NCBI RefSeq assembly: GCF_902459485.1
Contig: NZ_LR699120.1
Coordinates: forward strand, 124,001 to 188,000
Source of the DNA: Aquicella siphonis
GTDB taxonomy: Bacteria > Pseudomonadota > Gammaproteobacteria > DSM-16500
Direction: 5' to 3'
DNA length: 64,000 bases
Shown in pieces: positions 43,544 through 53,362 of the stretch. A model generated the notes under the pieces. The model was not told the DNA's origin, ran no database searches, and worked only from the letters and a program-made list of their open reading frames with translations. Within the stretch, counting starts at the first letter, position 1. The number at the start of each line of letters is the position of its first letter. Made by a program: the position numbers and the translations under genes.

Positions 43544-45499
43544 ATGAGTGACATATTCACGATCGGGGTTAGAGGGCTTCTGGCATTTCAGGCCGCGATC
43601 GCGGTAACCGGCCAGAATATTGCAAATGTCAAAACACCTTATTACAGCCGCCGTGAGATTACCCTGGCTGAAGATTTGTTCAACGGCGGAGTCAATATAG
43701 CGGATGTCAGACGTGTTTATGATGAAACCGCGAGTAAATTCTTGCAACAAAGTAACAACCTGGTTGAAATGAGCGGGGTTTATTTTCAGCAGATAGCGGA
43801 ACTAGAATCCCTGCTGGGCAATGACATCAGCGATGAAAATAAAAACACCATCGCCACTTACCTGAATGATGCGCTGAAGGCGCTGCGCGAGTTGAATGGC
43901 GACACAAGCTCCCTGCAGTCACGGACAGCCTATTTAAACAAATTATCCGCGTTAGCTAACCGGATCAACGACATAGGCGGACAGATCAGCCAGCGCCAGG
44001 CTAATATTAACCAGTCGCTCAATGCGACTGTCGGTACGGTTAATCAGATTACCCGGCAGATTGCCGATTTGAACAAACAAATCGCGAACGCCAATGGCCA
44101 GGATGTATCCGCGCTTCTCGATTTACGCGAAGCGCAAGTGCAGGAATTATCAAAGTATCTGGATTTCAATACACAAGTGGACGAGTCAGGGCAGTTAAAT
44201 ATCCTGATCAACAATGGCACGCCTATTGTTTTCGGAGGTGACGCCGCGGCGCTGTCCGCAGAATCAAATCCCGCTAATCCGGATAATCTCATTTTAAAAA
44301 TGACAATGGGCACATCCAGTATCGACGTGACCAATCTTGTTCATGGCGGCCAGATTGCCGGATTATATCAGGCGCAATCAGTTTTACAACAAGCACAAAG
44401 CGCCTTGGGACGTCTGTCATTGGGTATCATGGGTACAATCAACGCTCAAAACAAACTGGGAATTGATTATAATGGCAGCCTGGGCGGTAATATATTTAAT
44501 GATATTAACAGCGCCGGCGCGGTCAATGGACGTGTGCTGACGAATTCGAATAATGCCGGCAATGCGGCCATGACTGTTAATATAACAGATGTAAGACAGT
44601 TAAAAACATCGGATTATAAATTGGTGTTCGATACTCCCACTCATTACACACTGACAAGAATTTCTGATAACAATGTTATGGGGAGCGGAACAATTTCGTC
44701 ATTGCCACAGCAGATCAGTGCTGATGGATTTACTATCAATATTAATAGCGGCTCTATTTCTGCTGGCGATCAATTTACCATATCGCCTAATCGCGGTGCC
44801 GCGAATGAAATGAAAATGGCGGTCACCGATCCGAAATTACTGGCGTTGGGATGGCCAGTCAAGGGCGAGGCAGATATCGCCAACAAGGGAACCGGGGCCG
44901 TCAAGGTGGAATCGATTATTGATACCGGAAATTCCGCGTTCTCTCTGCCGCAGCAATTGAACCCGCCCATCATGATTCAGTTTCTGACCGCAACCAGCTA
45001 TCAACTGGTTGATGCCAATACCAGCAGTGTCATAGAAGGCCCTATTACTTATAATCCGTCGACGGGAGCGGATATTTTCCCAACACCGGGAAGTTACGAT
45101 CCTGGTTACCGGGTTTCGATTTCAGGAATTGTGCAACCTGGAGACTTGTTTCACCTTGATTATAACTCGAACGCGATTGGGGATAATCGCAATGGCTTGG
45201 TTATGGAAGAAGCGTATCAGAAAGGAATATTGGAGGGCGGTTCCCTGTCATTCACGCAAGGCTATAATCTTATGTCAGGAGATATCGCCATTCAGGTAAA
45301 TTCGGCCAAAATCAATTTGAAAAGTTATGGCGCGGTACGTGAACGGGCATTTATGCAATTCAGCCAGGTGTCAGGAGTCAGTATACAGGAAGAAACAACA
45401 AACCTGGCCATGTACCAGGAGTGTTATCAGGCCAGCGCACAGATTTTACAGGCAGCAAAAACTGTGTTTGACACTATTATCAGCATAGGAAGAAGTTAA
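43544..45499 (+). CDS. flgK: Hook-filament junction protein FlgK
   Basis: The 651-residue hook-associated protein has IFTIGVRGLLAFQAAIAVTGQNIANVKTPYYSRREI at the N-terminus, TVNQITRQIADLNKQIANANG in the helical region, and VSGVSIQEETTNLAMYQECYQASAQILQAAKTVFDTI at the end. It is exported with FlgN as chaperone. It starts 30 bases after flgH in the same operon. Confidence 0.96.
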   Translation: MSDIFTIGVRGLLAFQAAIAVTGQNIANVKTPYYSRREITLAEDLFNGGVNIADVRRVYDETASKFLQQSNNLVEMSGVYFQQIAELESLLGNDISDENKNTIATYLNDALKALRELNGDTSSLQSRTAYLNKLSALANRINDIGGQISQRQANINQSLNATVGTVNQITRQIADLNKQIANANGQDVSALLDLREAQVQELSKYLDFNTQVDESGQLNILINNGTPIVFGGDAAALSAESNPANPDNLILKMTMGTSSIDVTNLVHGGQIAGLYQAQSVLQQAQSALGRLSLGIMGTINAQNKLGIDYNGSLGGNIFNDINSAGAVNGRVLTNSNNAGNAAMTVNITDVRQLKTSDYKLVFDTPTHYTLTRISDNNVMGSGTISSLPQQISADGFTININSGSISAGDQFTISPNRGAANEMKMAVTDPKLLALGWPVKGEADIANKGTGAVKVESIIDTGNSAFSLPQQLNPPIMIQFLTATSYQLVDANTSSVIEGPITYNPSTGADIFPTPGSYDPGYRVSISGIVQPGDLFHLDYNSNAIGDNRNGLVMEEAYQKGILEGGSLSFTQGYNLMSGDIAIQVNSAKINLKSYGAVRERAFMQFSQVSGVSIQEETTNLAMYQECYQASAQILQAAKTVFDTIISIGRS

Positions 45500-45501
45500 C
45501 C

Positions 45502-46746
45502 ATGCGCATACCTACCGATAGTATGTTTCAGCAGCAATTGGCTATACTTTCGCAGCAATACGACAGCATTGCACGCTTGATGCTGCAGCAGGAAAAGGGT
45601 AAAAAATTACTGGCTAACTCAGACGATCCGGTCCTGGCCAGCCGTATTGATATGACTTATGATTTTCTGAACAATATTCAGGCGTACTCCCAGAATACGA
45701 TTATCGGTAAAAACCGTTCCCAATTATTTGACACCTCCATACAAGACGCTGTTAATACAGTTGATCAGATCAAGCAGATTATTCAGCGGGCTGGCAGCGA
45801 TACCGTTTCAGATAATGAACGGGCGGCGATGGCGGAACAGTTGAAAGGATATATGAATGTATTGTTGAATGATGCGAATACACGCGATGGCAACGGCGAA
45901 TATATTTATTCAGGATACAATACACGCACTGTTCCCTACATTCTCCAGGGCGGAACTTATTATTACCAGGGAGGATTGGGGGCAATTGAAATCAACATTG
46001 GCAACAATACCAGCGTGCTTTACAGCGAATCAGGATTCAAGGTGTTCGGTGATGTCCTGAACGGCAACGGTTCGTTTACTATTAAGGCCGCCGATACGAA
46101 TACTGGCACTGCTTCGAGCACACCAGGCACAGTTACCGACAAGACAAGTTATGTCGAGGACAATTATACGATTAGTTTCGTCACTAACAGCGCCGGCAAA
46201 CTGGCATATCAAGTCACCGGATCTGCCAGCGGGCAAGTTATCCCGCCGCCGCCTGCTACCTTGCCTGATGATGCGCCGGAATATATTCCGAATTCAGATA
46301 TCAGCTTTAACGGAATGAATATCCATATGAGCGGTGATCCGCAAGTGGGGGACTCATTTACTGCCGCGCCCAGCCAAAAGGAAAATGTGTTTGACGGTTT
46401 GCAGGAGCTCATTTCCATCTTACAAACACCGGTGGAAAATGATCCGGTAAAGCGCGCCCAATTTCATCAAAAATTATCTCAATCCAGTGAATATTTCGCG
46501 AATGTTTACTCTCATTTTGTGAATTACCGCAGTGAAGTGGGAACAAGAATGCAGGTAATACAGAATCAAATCAAGATTAACGACAATATCGAACTGAATC
46601 AGCAGGCAATCTATGACCAGCTTTCCAACGTGAAACTGGAAAAAGTTGCGTCTGATCTTTCACAACAGCTTGTTTATCTGCAGGCAACACAGGATTGTTA
46701 TAAGTTGATACAGGCCACGTTCATGCAGTTGTTAAAAGGATTTTGA
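45502..46746 (+). CDS. flgL: Hook-filament junction protein FlgL
   Basis: The 414-residue flagellin-like protein begins MRIPTDSMFQQQLAILSQQYDSIARLMLQQEKGKKLLANSDDPV and ends in a helical QQAIYDQLSNVKLEKVASDLSQQLVYLQATQDCYKLIQATFMQL. It joins FlgK to the filament. It starts two bases after flgK. A short GTGACT/AGTCAC hairpin follows at 46752-46768 but lacks a T tract. Confidence 0.94.
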   Translation: MRIPTDSMFQQQLAILSQQYDSIARLMLQQEKGKKLLANSDDPVLASRIDMTYDFLNNIQAYSQNTIIGKNRSQLFDTSIQDAVNTVDQIKQIIQRAGSDTVSDNERAAMAEQLKGYMNVLLNDANTRDGNGEYIYSGYNTRTVPYILQGGTYYYQGGLGAIEINIGNNTSVLYSESGFKVFGDVLNGNGSFTIKAADTNTGTASSTPGTVTDKTSYVEDNYTISFVTNSAGKLAYQVTGSASGQVIPPPPATLPDDAPEYIPNSDISFNGMNIHMSGDPQVGDSFTAAPSQKENVFDGLQELISILQTPVENDPVKRAQFHQKLSQSSEYFANVYSHFVNYRSEVGTRMQVIQNQIKINDNIELNQQAIYDQLSNVKLEKVASDLSQQLVYLQATQDCYKLIQATFMQLLKGF

Positions 46747-46795
46747 TGAATGTGACTGTAAAAGTCACGGGGATGAACGTTAAAAACCATCAATA

Positions 46796-48178
46796 TCATG
46801 CGTCAATCAGATTGTGCTTTTTCATTTTTTCCAGTAAAGCGTTTTTACCTAGCGATAAATAATCTGCCGCGGACTGAATCATGCCGTTTGACCGGTTCAG
46901 CGCGAACTGTATGACTTGTTTTTCTATGTTGGCAATATAGTCTTTGATATTTAATGGCGTTTCTTCCGACAGTGCGGTGACGGAAGCGGGAGCTGGGTTC
47001 TTTTTCTGTTTATAGGCGGGATCTATGTCTTTTTCATCGAGCACCTGATCCCGGTGTAAAATAACCGTGCGCTCAAGAAAATTTTCCAATTCCCTGATAT
47101 TGCCTGGCCAGGCATAGTCACACAGTGTCTGCATGGCTGTTTCCGTAAACGCAACACGATGTCCAAGGCGTTCATGTATCTTGTTCAGGTGATAGTCGAT
47201 CAAAACGGGAATATCTTCCTTGCGTTCGTTTAAACTGGGAACTTGAATCGGAAAAACATTGAGCCGGTAGAACAAGTCTTCACGAAATCTGTTTTGTTGA
47301 ATCAAATCTTCCAGGTTTTTGTTTGTTGCCGCAATCAACCGCACATTTACATTAATGCTGGTATTTCCGCCAACCCGGTCAATTTTGCGTTCTTGAATGA
47401 CCCGTAGTAATTTGACCTGCATGGATAAAGGCATATCACCGATCTCATCCAGGAACAAGGTGCCCCCGTTCGCGATTTCAAATCGGCCGGGCCGGCGTGT
47501 TAATGCGCCGGTGAAAGCGCCTTTTTCGTGTCCAAACAATTCGCTTTCTATCAGTTCGCCGGGAATGGCGCCGCAGTTGATGGGGACAAGTGCGTTTTCA
47601 CAGCGTTTGGACAGATAATGTATGCAGGATGCGATGACATCTTTTCCTGTTCCAGATTGACCCAATATGAGTACGGTGCTGTCAGTACAGGCAACTTGAT
47701 GAATCATGGAGCGTATTTTGCGAATCCGAAGACTGCTGCCAATAAGACGCTCAAAAACGGGATGAGAAGTCAGATTCGTGGGCGTATTCAGTTCACTGTC
47801 AGTTTGGCCGCATCTGGCAAGAATATTAATCAGTTCTGACGCGGAGAAAGATGATTTTAAAAAATGAACAAGGCTTTTGCTTCGCACAATTCGCTGTTCT
47901 GGAGGCAACATCGAAATGAAATGTCTGTGATCTGAAGCAAGCATCTCATAAAGCCGCTTGCCCTGTTCTTCTTCAATATTTTTGCAGAAGATAAACACGG
48001 TGGTTTGAGGATTATCATGATCACTGTCAATCAGGTGGCGCACAGAAAGCCGGTCAAGAGGTAATTTAAGCAGGGCAAACGCATTTGCTAGGTATCTGCA
48101 AGAATCACAGTCATCGCCTACAAGCCTGTAGCGGCTGAGCGAATCTTCTTTGGAGCCCTGAATCCTTTCAGAGTGCAT
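46796..48178 (-). CDS. fleQ: Sigma-54-dependent flagellar master regulator FleQ/FlrA
   Basis: The 460-residue enhancer-binding protein has a divergent N-terminal FleQ-type domain (about 1-130, no clear phosphorylation site), an AAA+ domain with Walker A GQSGTGKD (173-180), the sigma-54 contact loop GAFTGA (220-225), [13 protein letters not shown], and a C-terminal Fis-type helix-turn-helix ([20 protein letters not shown]). It should activate fleR and the flgB and flgI operons with RpoN, possibly under c-di-GMP. A good sigma-70 promoter lies just upstream, as expected for the top of the hierarchy. It is transcribed divergently from fleR. Confidence 0.88.
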   Translation of the reverse strand: MHSERIQGSKEDSLSRYRLVGDDCDSCRYLANAFALLKLPLDRLSVRHLIDSDHDNPQTTVFIFCKNIEEEQGKRLYEMLASDHRHFISMLPPEQRIVRSKSLVHFLKSSFSASELINILARCGQTDSELNTPTNLTSHPVFERLIGSSLRIRKIRSMIHQVACTDSTVLILGQSGTGKDVIASCIHYLSKRCENALVPINCGAIPGELIESELFGHEKGAFTGALTRRPGRFEIANGGTLFLDEIGDMPLSMQVKLLRVIQERKIDRVGGNTSINVNVRLIAATNKNLEDLIQQNRFREDLFYRLNVFPIQVPSLNERKEDIPVLIDYHLNKIHERLGHRVAFTETAMQTLCDYAWPGNIRELENFLERTVILHRDQVLDEKDIDPAYKQKKNPAPASVTALSEETPLNIKDYIANIEKQVIQFALNRSNGMIQSAADYLSLGKNALLEKMKKHNLIDA

Positions 48179-48213
48179 GTGCCGCCTTCATAACAAGAAG
48201 CTAACCAATTGTT

Positions 48214-48242
48214 AAAATAGCAATCATGCTGCTGGATGTCAA
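48214..48242 (-). promoter_or_regulatory. Sigma-70 promoter of fleQ
   Basis: On the minus strand TTGACA, exactly 17 bases, then TATTTT form a near-consensus promoter. The start point would be about 29 bases before the fleQ ATG. It is back to back with the sigma-54 promoter of fleR, leaving about 60 bases between them. Confidence 0.82.
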
Positions 48243-48301
48243 ATGTGCTTCATGGTTTCTGTCCAGTGCAACGGAGAAATCTCACTAACACGATCAAGAC
48301 T

Positions 48302-48317
48302 TGGTACGAAAATTGCA
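48302..48317 (+). promoter_or_regulatory. Sigma-54 promoter of fleR and downstream flagellar block
   Basis: TGGTACGAAAATTGCA matches the -24/-12 consensus with ten bases between GG and GC. It lies 49 bases before the proposed GTG start of fleR and rules out the longer open frame beginning at 48243. Confidence 0.85.
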
Positions 48318-48365
48318 TATTACTTGAATGCAGGTCTCTGTAATGGATTGAATGAGGTAAGCACA

Positions 48366-49685
48366 GTGAAGGTATTGGTCATTGACACCATCGACAACCG
48401 CAGAAAGTCAATTACGGCAAGATTACGTGACCGAGGCTGGATTATATCATCTATGTATATGATTAGTATGGATAATATGCATAGCGTTCTAACCAGCCAC
48501 GATGTGTTGGTGGTATTAGACCAGGATGAGGCAGTGGTAAGAAGCATACTGGCCAAGATCATGAACCAGCCGATTAAATGTATATTCAATCAGCATATTT
48601 CCTCATTCACGCGGTATGTGAACCGTCAAAACATGATTTTTATCAACTCGGAAGAAAGTAATGACGTTGAAGAGTCTGTTATTGCGAAAATAGACGGATG
48701 GCATTTGGACAGCGCGAGATTGCAGCCTATCGCGCACGATGCGCGCAGCAAGGTCATGCTGGAAATGGCCCGTAAAGCCGCAAAAACCAGCGCAACAGTA
48801 TTAATCAGCGGAGAAACAGGAACAGGTAAGGAAGTATTGGCAAAATATATTCATCAACACTCCAGCTTTCATGATGGTCCGTATATCACGGTTAATTGTG
48901 CCGCATTGCCGGAAAACATGATGGAAGCAATATTGTTTGGGTATGAAAAAGGGGCCTTCACCAGTGCTGTCAACACATATGTGGGTAAATTCGAGCAGGC
49001 GCAGAATGGGACGCTGCTTTTGGATGAAATTGCTGAAATGCCGATAGGTTTGCAGGCCAAGCTGTTAAGAGTGTTGCAAGAAAGGGAACTGGAGCGTTTA
49101 AGCGGTAAAAGAGTCGTCAGATTGAATTTGAGAGTGATCGCGGCATCCAACCGGGATTTGAAAAACCAGGTCATCAACGGATTATTCCGCAAGGATTTAT
49201 ATTATCGCTTGCATGTTCTCTCTGTCAGGTGCCCCGCTTTGAGAGAGCGATTGAACGATATTTTGCCCTTGGCAGAATATTTTATCAGGCATCATGCAAA
49301 GATTCTGGATAAAAATGAGCCTGTATTGACTGAAGGGGCAAAGAATAAGTTGGTGAGTCACGTTTGGCCGGGAAACATCCGTGAATTGGAAAATGTAATA
49401 CAGCGCGCCATGATTATGACAGAAGGTGCGGTCATCGACGCAGGTGATATTAGCCTGGAAGAGGGTCTGTATGACTTCGAGCAAACAGATGGTCAGGGTG
49501 GGTATGCCTCTAACATCGAGCAATTCAGTTCTAAACTCGAGGAATCCGAGGCTAAAGCGATCATGGAGGTTCTTCATGAAGCAGACGGTTGTCGAAATAT
49601 TGCGGCCAGAAGGCTCAATATCAGCCCAAGAACGCTTAGATATAAAATAGCAAAGCTGCGTGCGATTGGATTAAAAGTGCCATAG
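48366..49685 (+). CDS. fleR: Sigma-54-dependent flagellar regulator FleR/FlrC
   Basis: From the GTG at 48366 (GAGGT upstream) the protein has 439 residues: a short, diverged receiver-like N-terminus (KVLVIDTIDNRRKSI ... DVLVVLDQDE, about 1-75), an AAA+ domain with Walker A GETGTGKE (149-156) and a Fis-type helix-turn-helix (CRNIAARRLNISPRTLRYKIAKLR). The sigma-54 contact loop reads GAFTSA (196-201) instead of GAFTGA. FleR normally needs the kinase FleS, encoded next to it; none is present, and the receiver keeps only some acidic residues. It is followed 18 bases later by fliE. Confidence 0.85.
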   Translation: MKVLVIDTIDNRRKSITARLRDRGWIISSMYMISMDNMHSVLTSHDVLVVLDQDEAVVRSILAKIMNQPIKCIFNQHISSFTRYVNRQNMIFINSEESNDVEESVIAKIDGWHLDSARLQPIAHDARSKVMLEMARKAAKTSATVLISGETGTGKEVLAKYIHQHSSFHDGPYITVNCAALPENMMEAILFGYEKGAFTSAVNTYVGKFEQAQNGTLLLDEIAEMPIGLQAKLLRVLQERELERLSGKRVVRLNLRVIAASNRDLKNQVINGLFRKDLYYRLHVLSVRCPALRERLNDILPLAEYFIRHHAKILDKNEPVLTEGAKNKLVSHVWPGNIRELENVIQRAMIMTEGAVIDAGDISLEEGLYDFEQTDGQGGYASNIEQFSSKLEESEAKAIMEVLHEADGCRNIAARRLNISPRTLRYKIAKLRAIGLKVP

Positions 49686-49703
49686 TTATTAAGGAAGATG
49701 ATG

Positions 49704-50069
49704 ATGAGTATCAATAACGTGAGCGGTGTCCGCTCTGATATCAACGAAATGCTGTCAAAAATTCGTGAAATTTCCAATAAATCGAAGGTGTTTTCTGAGA
49801 ACAGCAGTGTCACGCCAGGCGTCAATGCGCCAAAGTCCGCAAGCTTTCAGGAAACCATGTCAGCGGTAAAAGATGTATTTTCAAATGTTAATAACATCCA
49901 GATCGAAAGTGAAAAAGTGAAAGATGCCTATCTGTCGGGGGACAAACATGTCTCAATGTCGCAAGTATTGATCGCCTCGCAAAAATCCAAGCTGGCTTTT
50001 GAGGGTCTGGTGACGGTAAGAAATAAAATACTAGAGGCATATAAAGAAATCATGAATATGCCGGTTTGA
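49704..50069 (+). CDS. fliE: MS-ring/rod adaptor FliE
   Basis: The protein of about 121 residues ends in the FliE signature: FQETMSAVKDVFSNVNNIQIESEKVKDAYLSGDKHVSMSQVLIASQKSKLAFEGLVTVRNKILEAYKEIMNMPV covers nearly the whole family domain. It connects the MS ring with the proximal rod. Three tandem ATGs (49698, 49701, 49704) follow AAGGAAG; the third has the best spacing. Confidence 0.93.
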   Translation: MSINNVSGVRSDINEMLSKIREISNKSKVFSENSSVTPGVNAPKSASFQETMSAVKDVFSNVNNIQIESEKVKDAYLSGDKHVSMSQVLIASQKSKLAFEGLVTVRNKILEAYKEIMNMPV

Positions 50070-50090
50070 CAACCAATGGAATAAAAACTT

Positions 50091-51665
50091 ATGACAACGA
50101 CTAAAAATAACAAGTATCTGGGAAGTTTAAGCGCGATCTTCCTTGCGCCCGCCGTGAGACAGCTGGTATTTCTACTGGGGATAGCCGGCGGCGTCACTTT
50201 GGGAATTTTTATTTATATGTCGATTCAGGAGCCGACGTATCAGCCGCTGAATTATCAGATTTCACAGCAGAATATCGCTTCTATTACAGATACACTGGAC
50301 AAGGCTGGCATTCCCTACAAGATAAACGAACAAGACGGTGTATTATTCGTGCCAGTAAAGGATGTGCAACAGGCACGAATCAAATTGTCAGCGGCAGGAA
50401 TCGCGAAGGACGACCATTTCAATTTTTCATATCTGAATGAGCAAAACACAATTGGCAGCAGTCAATTTCAAGAGAATGCCCGGTATTTACGCGCGCTTGA
50501 AAGCGATTTATCGAAAACGATCAGTGAAATCGAGGGGATATCTGCGGCGCGCGTACACATTGCCATTCCGCAGAATAATATTTTTGCGGATGAAAACCAG
50601 CGGCCTACGGCATCCATTGTGGTCAACATGGCGCCGGGTTTGTCATCAGACAAGGAAAAAATCCGGGCAATCGTTCAAGTCGTCGCCAGCAGTGTTCCAG
50701 GGCTGGATCCGAAAAACGTGGCGATCACGGACCAATATGGACATTATCTATCAGGCACATTGGATCAGGATTCCATTAATAATGCCGAACAGTTAAGTTA
50801 TCAGAACAATATCCAGAATTATTATGAAAAACGCATTGAATCCATGATTTCACCTCTGCTTGGAGACAGCCGGGTCAATGTCAGGGTTTATGCCAATATC
50901 GATTTCACCCAGCAAGAAGAAGCGAAGGAACAATACGACCCGGAAAATAGAGTTGTTCGCAGTGAGCAGGAAATGTCCGAGCAGGTCGGCAGTTCTGGCG
51001 CTTCCGGACCGCCTGGCTCGCTTTCAAACACCCCGCCGGAATCCTCAGCTGACAAAGGAGTGGCGCAACAGTCGAACTCAAGTGAAGGGAAAAGTCAGTC
51101 CATCAAGAATTACGAAATCACCAAATCGGTAATTTATAAAAAAGTGACGCATCCCAAGATCAACGCATTATCAGTCGCTGTGGTGATAGACAATGAAGTA
51201 TCAATCGATGCGGCGACCAATAAAACTGTCACCAAACCGCTCAACCAGGATAAAATCAGCAAAATAACGGATCTTGTCAAGGCAACCATCGGCTATGATG
51301 AAAAACGCGGTGACAGAGTAACCGTGGTAAACAGTTCGTTTATTCCACTTCCAAAGGATATTCCGGCGCCACCGCTGCATTTTTGGGATCAAGTGTGGTT
51401 TTGGGACGTCTTGAAAAAAATCATAGGCAGTACATTGGGGTTTGTTTTGCTGTTTATTCTTTATAAAAAACTGGCGAGCTATATGAAATCTTCTCCACAG
51501 GTTCCACAAAGGCTTATTTTAAAAGAAGAAGATGATGAAGACATGAGCAAGTTAACCAAGGAGTTACATGAGCTCAAACAGACAAAAATGAATAAGCTTA
51601 AGGAGCTGGCCAGCCGGGATCCAAATCGCGTGGCCTTAATCATGAAGAACTGGGTGGGAAAATGA
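50091..51665 (+). CDS. fliF: Flagellar MS-ring protein FliF
   Basis: The 524-residue protein has an N-terminal membrane segment (LVFLLGIAGGVTLGIFIYMSI), the ring-building motifs YQPLNYQISQQNIASITDTLDKAGIPYKI and ARYLRALESDLSKTISEIEGISAARVHIAIP, and a second membrane segment near residue 445 (LGFVLLFILYKKL). The C-terminal FliG-binding tail reads RDPNRVALIMKNWVGK. It nucleates basal-body assembly. Spacing to fliE is 21 bases and to fliG three. Confidence 0.96.
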   Translation: MTTTKNNKYLGSLSAIFLAPAVRQLVFLLGIAGGVTLGIFIYMSIQEPTYQPLNYQISQQNIASITDTLDKAGIPYKINEQDGVLFVPVKDVQQARIKLSAAGIAKDDHFNFSYLNEQNTIGSSQFQENARYLRALESDLSKTISEIEGISAARVHIAIPQNNIFADENQRPTASIVVNMAPGLSSDKEKIRAIVQVVASSVPGLDPKNVAITDQYGHYLSGTLDQDSINNAEQLSYQNNIQNYYEKRIESMISPLLGDSRVNVRVYANIDFTQQEEAKEQYDPENRVVRSEQEMSEQVGSSGASGPPGSLSNTPPESSADKGVAQQSNSSEGKSQSIKNYEITKSVIYKKVTHPKINALSVAVVIDNEVSIDAATNKTVTKPLNQDKISKITDLVKATIGYDEKRGDRVTVVNSSFIPLPKDIPAPPLHFWDQVWFWDVLKKIIGSTLGFVLLFILYKKLASYMKSSPQVPQRLILKEEDDEDMSKLTKELHELKQTKMNKLKELASRDPNRVALIMKNWVGK

Positions 51666-51668
51666 TAT

Positions 51669-52652
51669 ATGGATAAAATTCGTAAAGCTGCAATCATACT
51701 GCTGGGATTAGGTGAAGAATATGCCGAGCAGATATTGAAGAACATGACAAAAGCTGAAGTGCATAAGATTATGGAAGTAATTAACACCATTGATAATGTG
51801 TCTGAAGATGATGTCATACATGCCATGGACGAATTTTTTAACGCTTCTGATAACACTGGAATTGACATTGTCTCCAAAGAAAACATCAAAAATACCCTTG
51901 TTTCCGCCTTGGGCATCAAAGGAATGGAAAAAGTTGACATTGAAAAATCCAAGTGGATTGAATTATTGAAATACGAACCTCTAAGCAGCGTTCTTGAGCT
52001 GATTGAGGACGAGCATCCGCAGGTGCTCACGGCGCTTGTCGTCATTCTGACTCAGCTGGGGAGTGAGCGCGCCTCTGAAATTATCAAGGGGCAAAAAAAG
52101 GAGATGCAGAATGAAATCATTAAAAGAATGTCTTATATTGGTCCTATATCAACGTATGCGCTCGAAGCGCTTTCCATATTTTTTGAAAATGAACTCTCAA
52201 GATCAGACCGATATGGCGTTGTCACGGTGGATGGCGTGGATGCCGCGGCGAATCTAATTTCATATCTGGATAGTGAAACAGAGAGGGAAATCATCGCTGA
52301 TTTGTCAAATACGGATAAAAAACTGGCTGAACAAATCCAGGACAAGCTGCTTCCGTTTGAAAAACTCGCCTATCTGGATACTCGCAGTCTGCAAATACTA
52401 CTGAAAGAAATCACTCCTGATGATCTGGTTCTTGCCTTGAAAGGATCAAATGAATACGTGAAATCAACCTTTATGAAAAACATGTCAACCAAAGCAGCTG
52501 AAATTCTCAAAGATGATTTGGAATCTAAAGGCCCGGTGAAGCTGTCCAACGTCATAGAAGCGCAGAAAAAGATTGTCTTGCTGGCCAAAAAACTCAGCAA
52601 GGAAGAGAAAATTATACTATCTACAAAAAGCGATCCTGATGTTATCTTTTGA
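51669..52652 (+). CDS. fliG: Flagellar motor switch protein FliG
   Basis: The 327-residue C-ring protein has the FliF-binding N-domain, the middle domain with the EHPQ motif (DEHPQVLTALVVIL) and the torque-generating C-domain (YLDTRSLQILLKEITPDDLVLALKGSNEYVKSTFMKNMSTKAAEILKDDLESKGPVKLSNV). Length and charges in the C-terminal helix are normal. Confidence 0.96.
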   Translation: MDKIRKAAIILLGLGEEYAEQILKNMTKAEVHKIMEVINTIDNVSEDDVIHAMDEFFNASDNTGIDIVSKENIKNTLVSALGIKGMEKVDIEKSKWIELLKYEPLSSVLELIEDEHPQVLTALVVILTQLGSERASEIIKGQKKEMQNEIIKRMSYIGPISTYALEALSIFFENELSRSDRYGVVTVDGVDAAANLISYLDSETEREIIADLSNTDKKLAEQIQDKLLPFEKLAYLDTRSLQILLKEITPDDLVLALKGSNEYVKSTFMKNMSTKAAEILKDDLESKGPVKLSNVIEAQKKIVLLAKKLSKEEKIILSTKSDPDVIF

Positions 52653-52666
52653 GGAAACAGGAAAGA

Positions 52667-53362
52667 ATGGATACGTTGCACGATGAACATGTACTTGAAC
52701 TCAGCGACTGGATATTTCCTGAATTGGACTCCCTGTCAGGCGGTGATGAAATTGATCTGAATTCCCTATTCACGCCTGAGCATGTCGATATTGAAAACAA
52801 GCAAGATTATCAGGATGATATTGAACATGCGGAGAAATTGAATGAAAGCTATGAAAATTTGGGGCACAAGGCCGTTCCAGCAGGGGAAGCTCAAGCCGAA
52901 TCGACTGACAAGGTCGATGATCAGGCTGCAATTCTGCATGATGAAGTTAAAAATTTGAAACTCGAATATGAATCACGCATTAATGCGGTTAACCAGTTGC
53001 TGGGGAAGCTCAAAGCACCATTATCAATGGTGGATGAAGAAGTCATAGAGCTGATGCAGGATGTCGTGAAAAAAATAACAAAACGCATCATTTGCAAGGA
53101 GATTTCAACGGATCCGTCCGTTTTTATAAGAATGCTTGATGAATTAAAAAAAATGATCGATTCCAAAAATGGATTGATCACGATTTATCTTTCATCCGAT
53201 GACTATCACCGCTTGAATGCGGATCAGACCGGATCCCAGGGCCTGGCGAGCATTGATAGTTCCTTGCAGCAGGGTGACGTGGTCATCAAATCCAACTTTG
53301 CGGAAGTGCGCGCTCTCTTGAATGACAGAATAGATCAGTTGGTCAGGATCCAGCATGATTGA
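52667..53362 (+). CDS. fliH: Flagellar export ATPase regulator FliH
   Basis: From the ATG at 52667 (AGGAAAG upstream) the 231-residue protein has an acidic N-terminus, a coiled coil (about 85-130), and the conserved FliH C-terminal domain (EEVIELMQDVVKKITKRIICKEIS, IYLSSDDYHRL, GDVVIKSNFAEVRALLNDRIDQLVR). It holds FliI at the C ring. The end overlaps fliI by eight bases. Confidence 0.9.
   Translation: MDTLHDEHVLELSDWIFPELDSLSGGDEIDLNSLFTPEHVDIENKQDYQDDIEHAEKLNESYENLGHKAVPAGEAQAESTDKVDDQAAILHDEVKNLKLEYESRINAVNQLLGKLKAPLSMVDEEVIELMQDVVKKITKRIICKEISTDPSVFIRMLDELKKMIDSKNGLITIYLSSDDYHRLNADQTGSQGLASIDSSLQQGDVVIKSNFAEVRALLNDRIDQLVRIQHD

Noticed and set aside
46752-46768. Terminator after flgL
   Set aside because: Only a six-base stem and no T tract follow; noted with flgL but not called.
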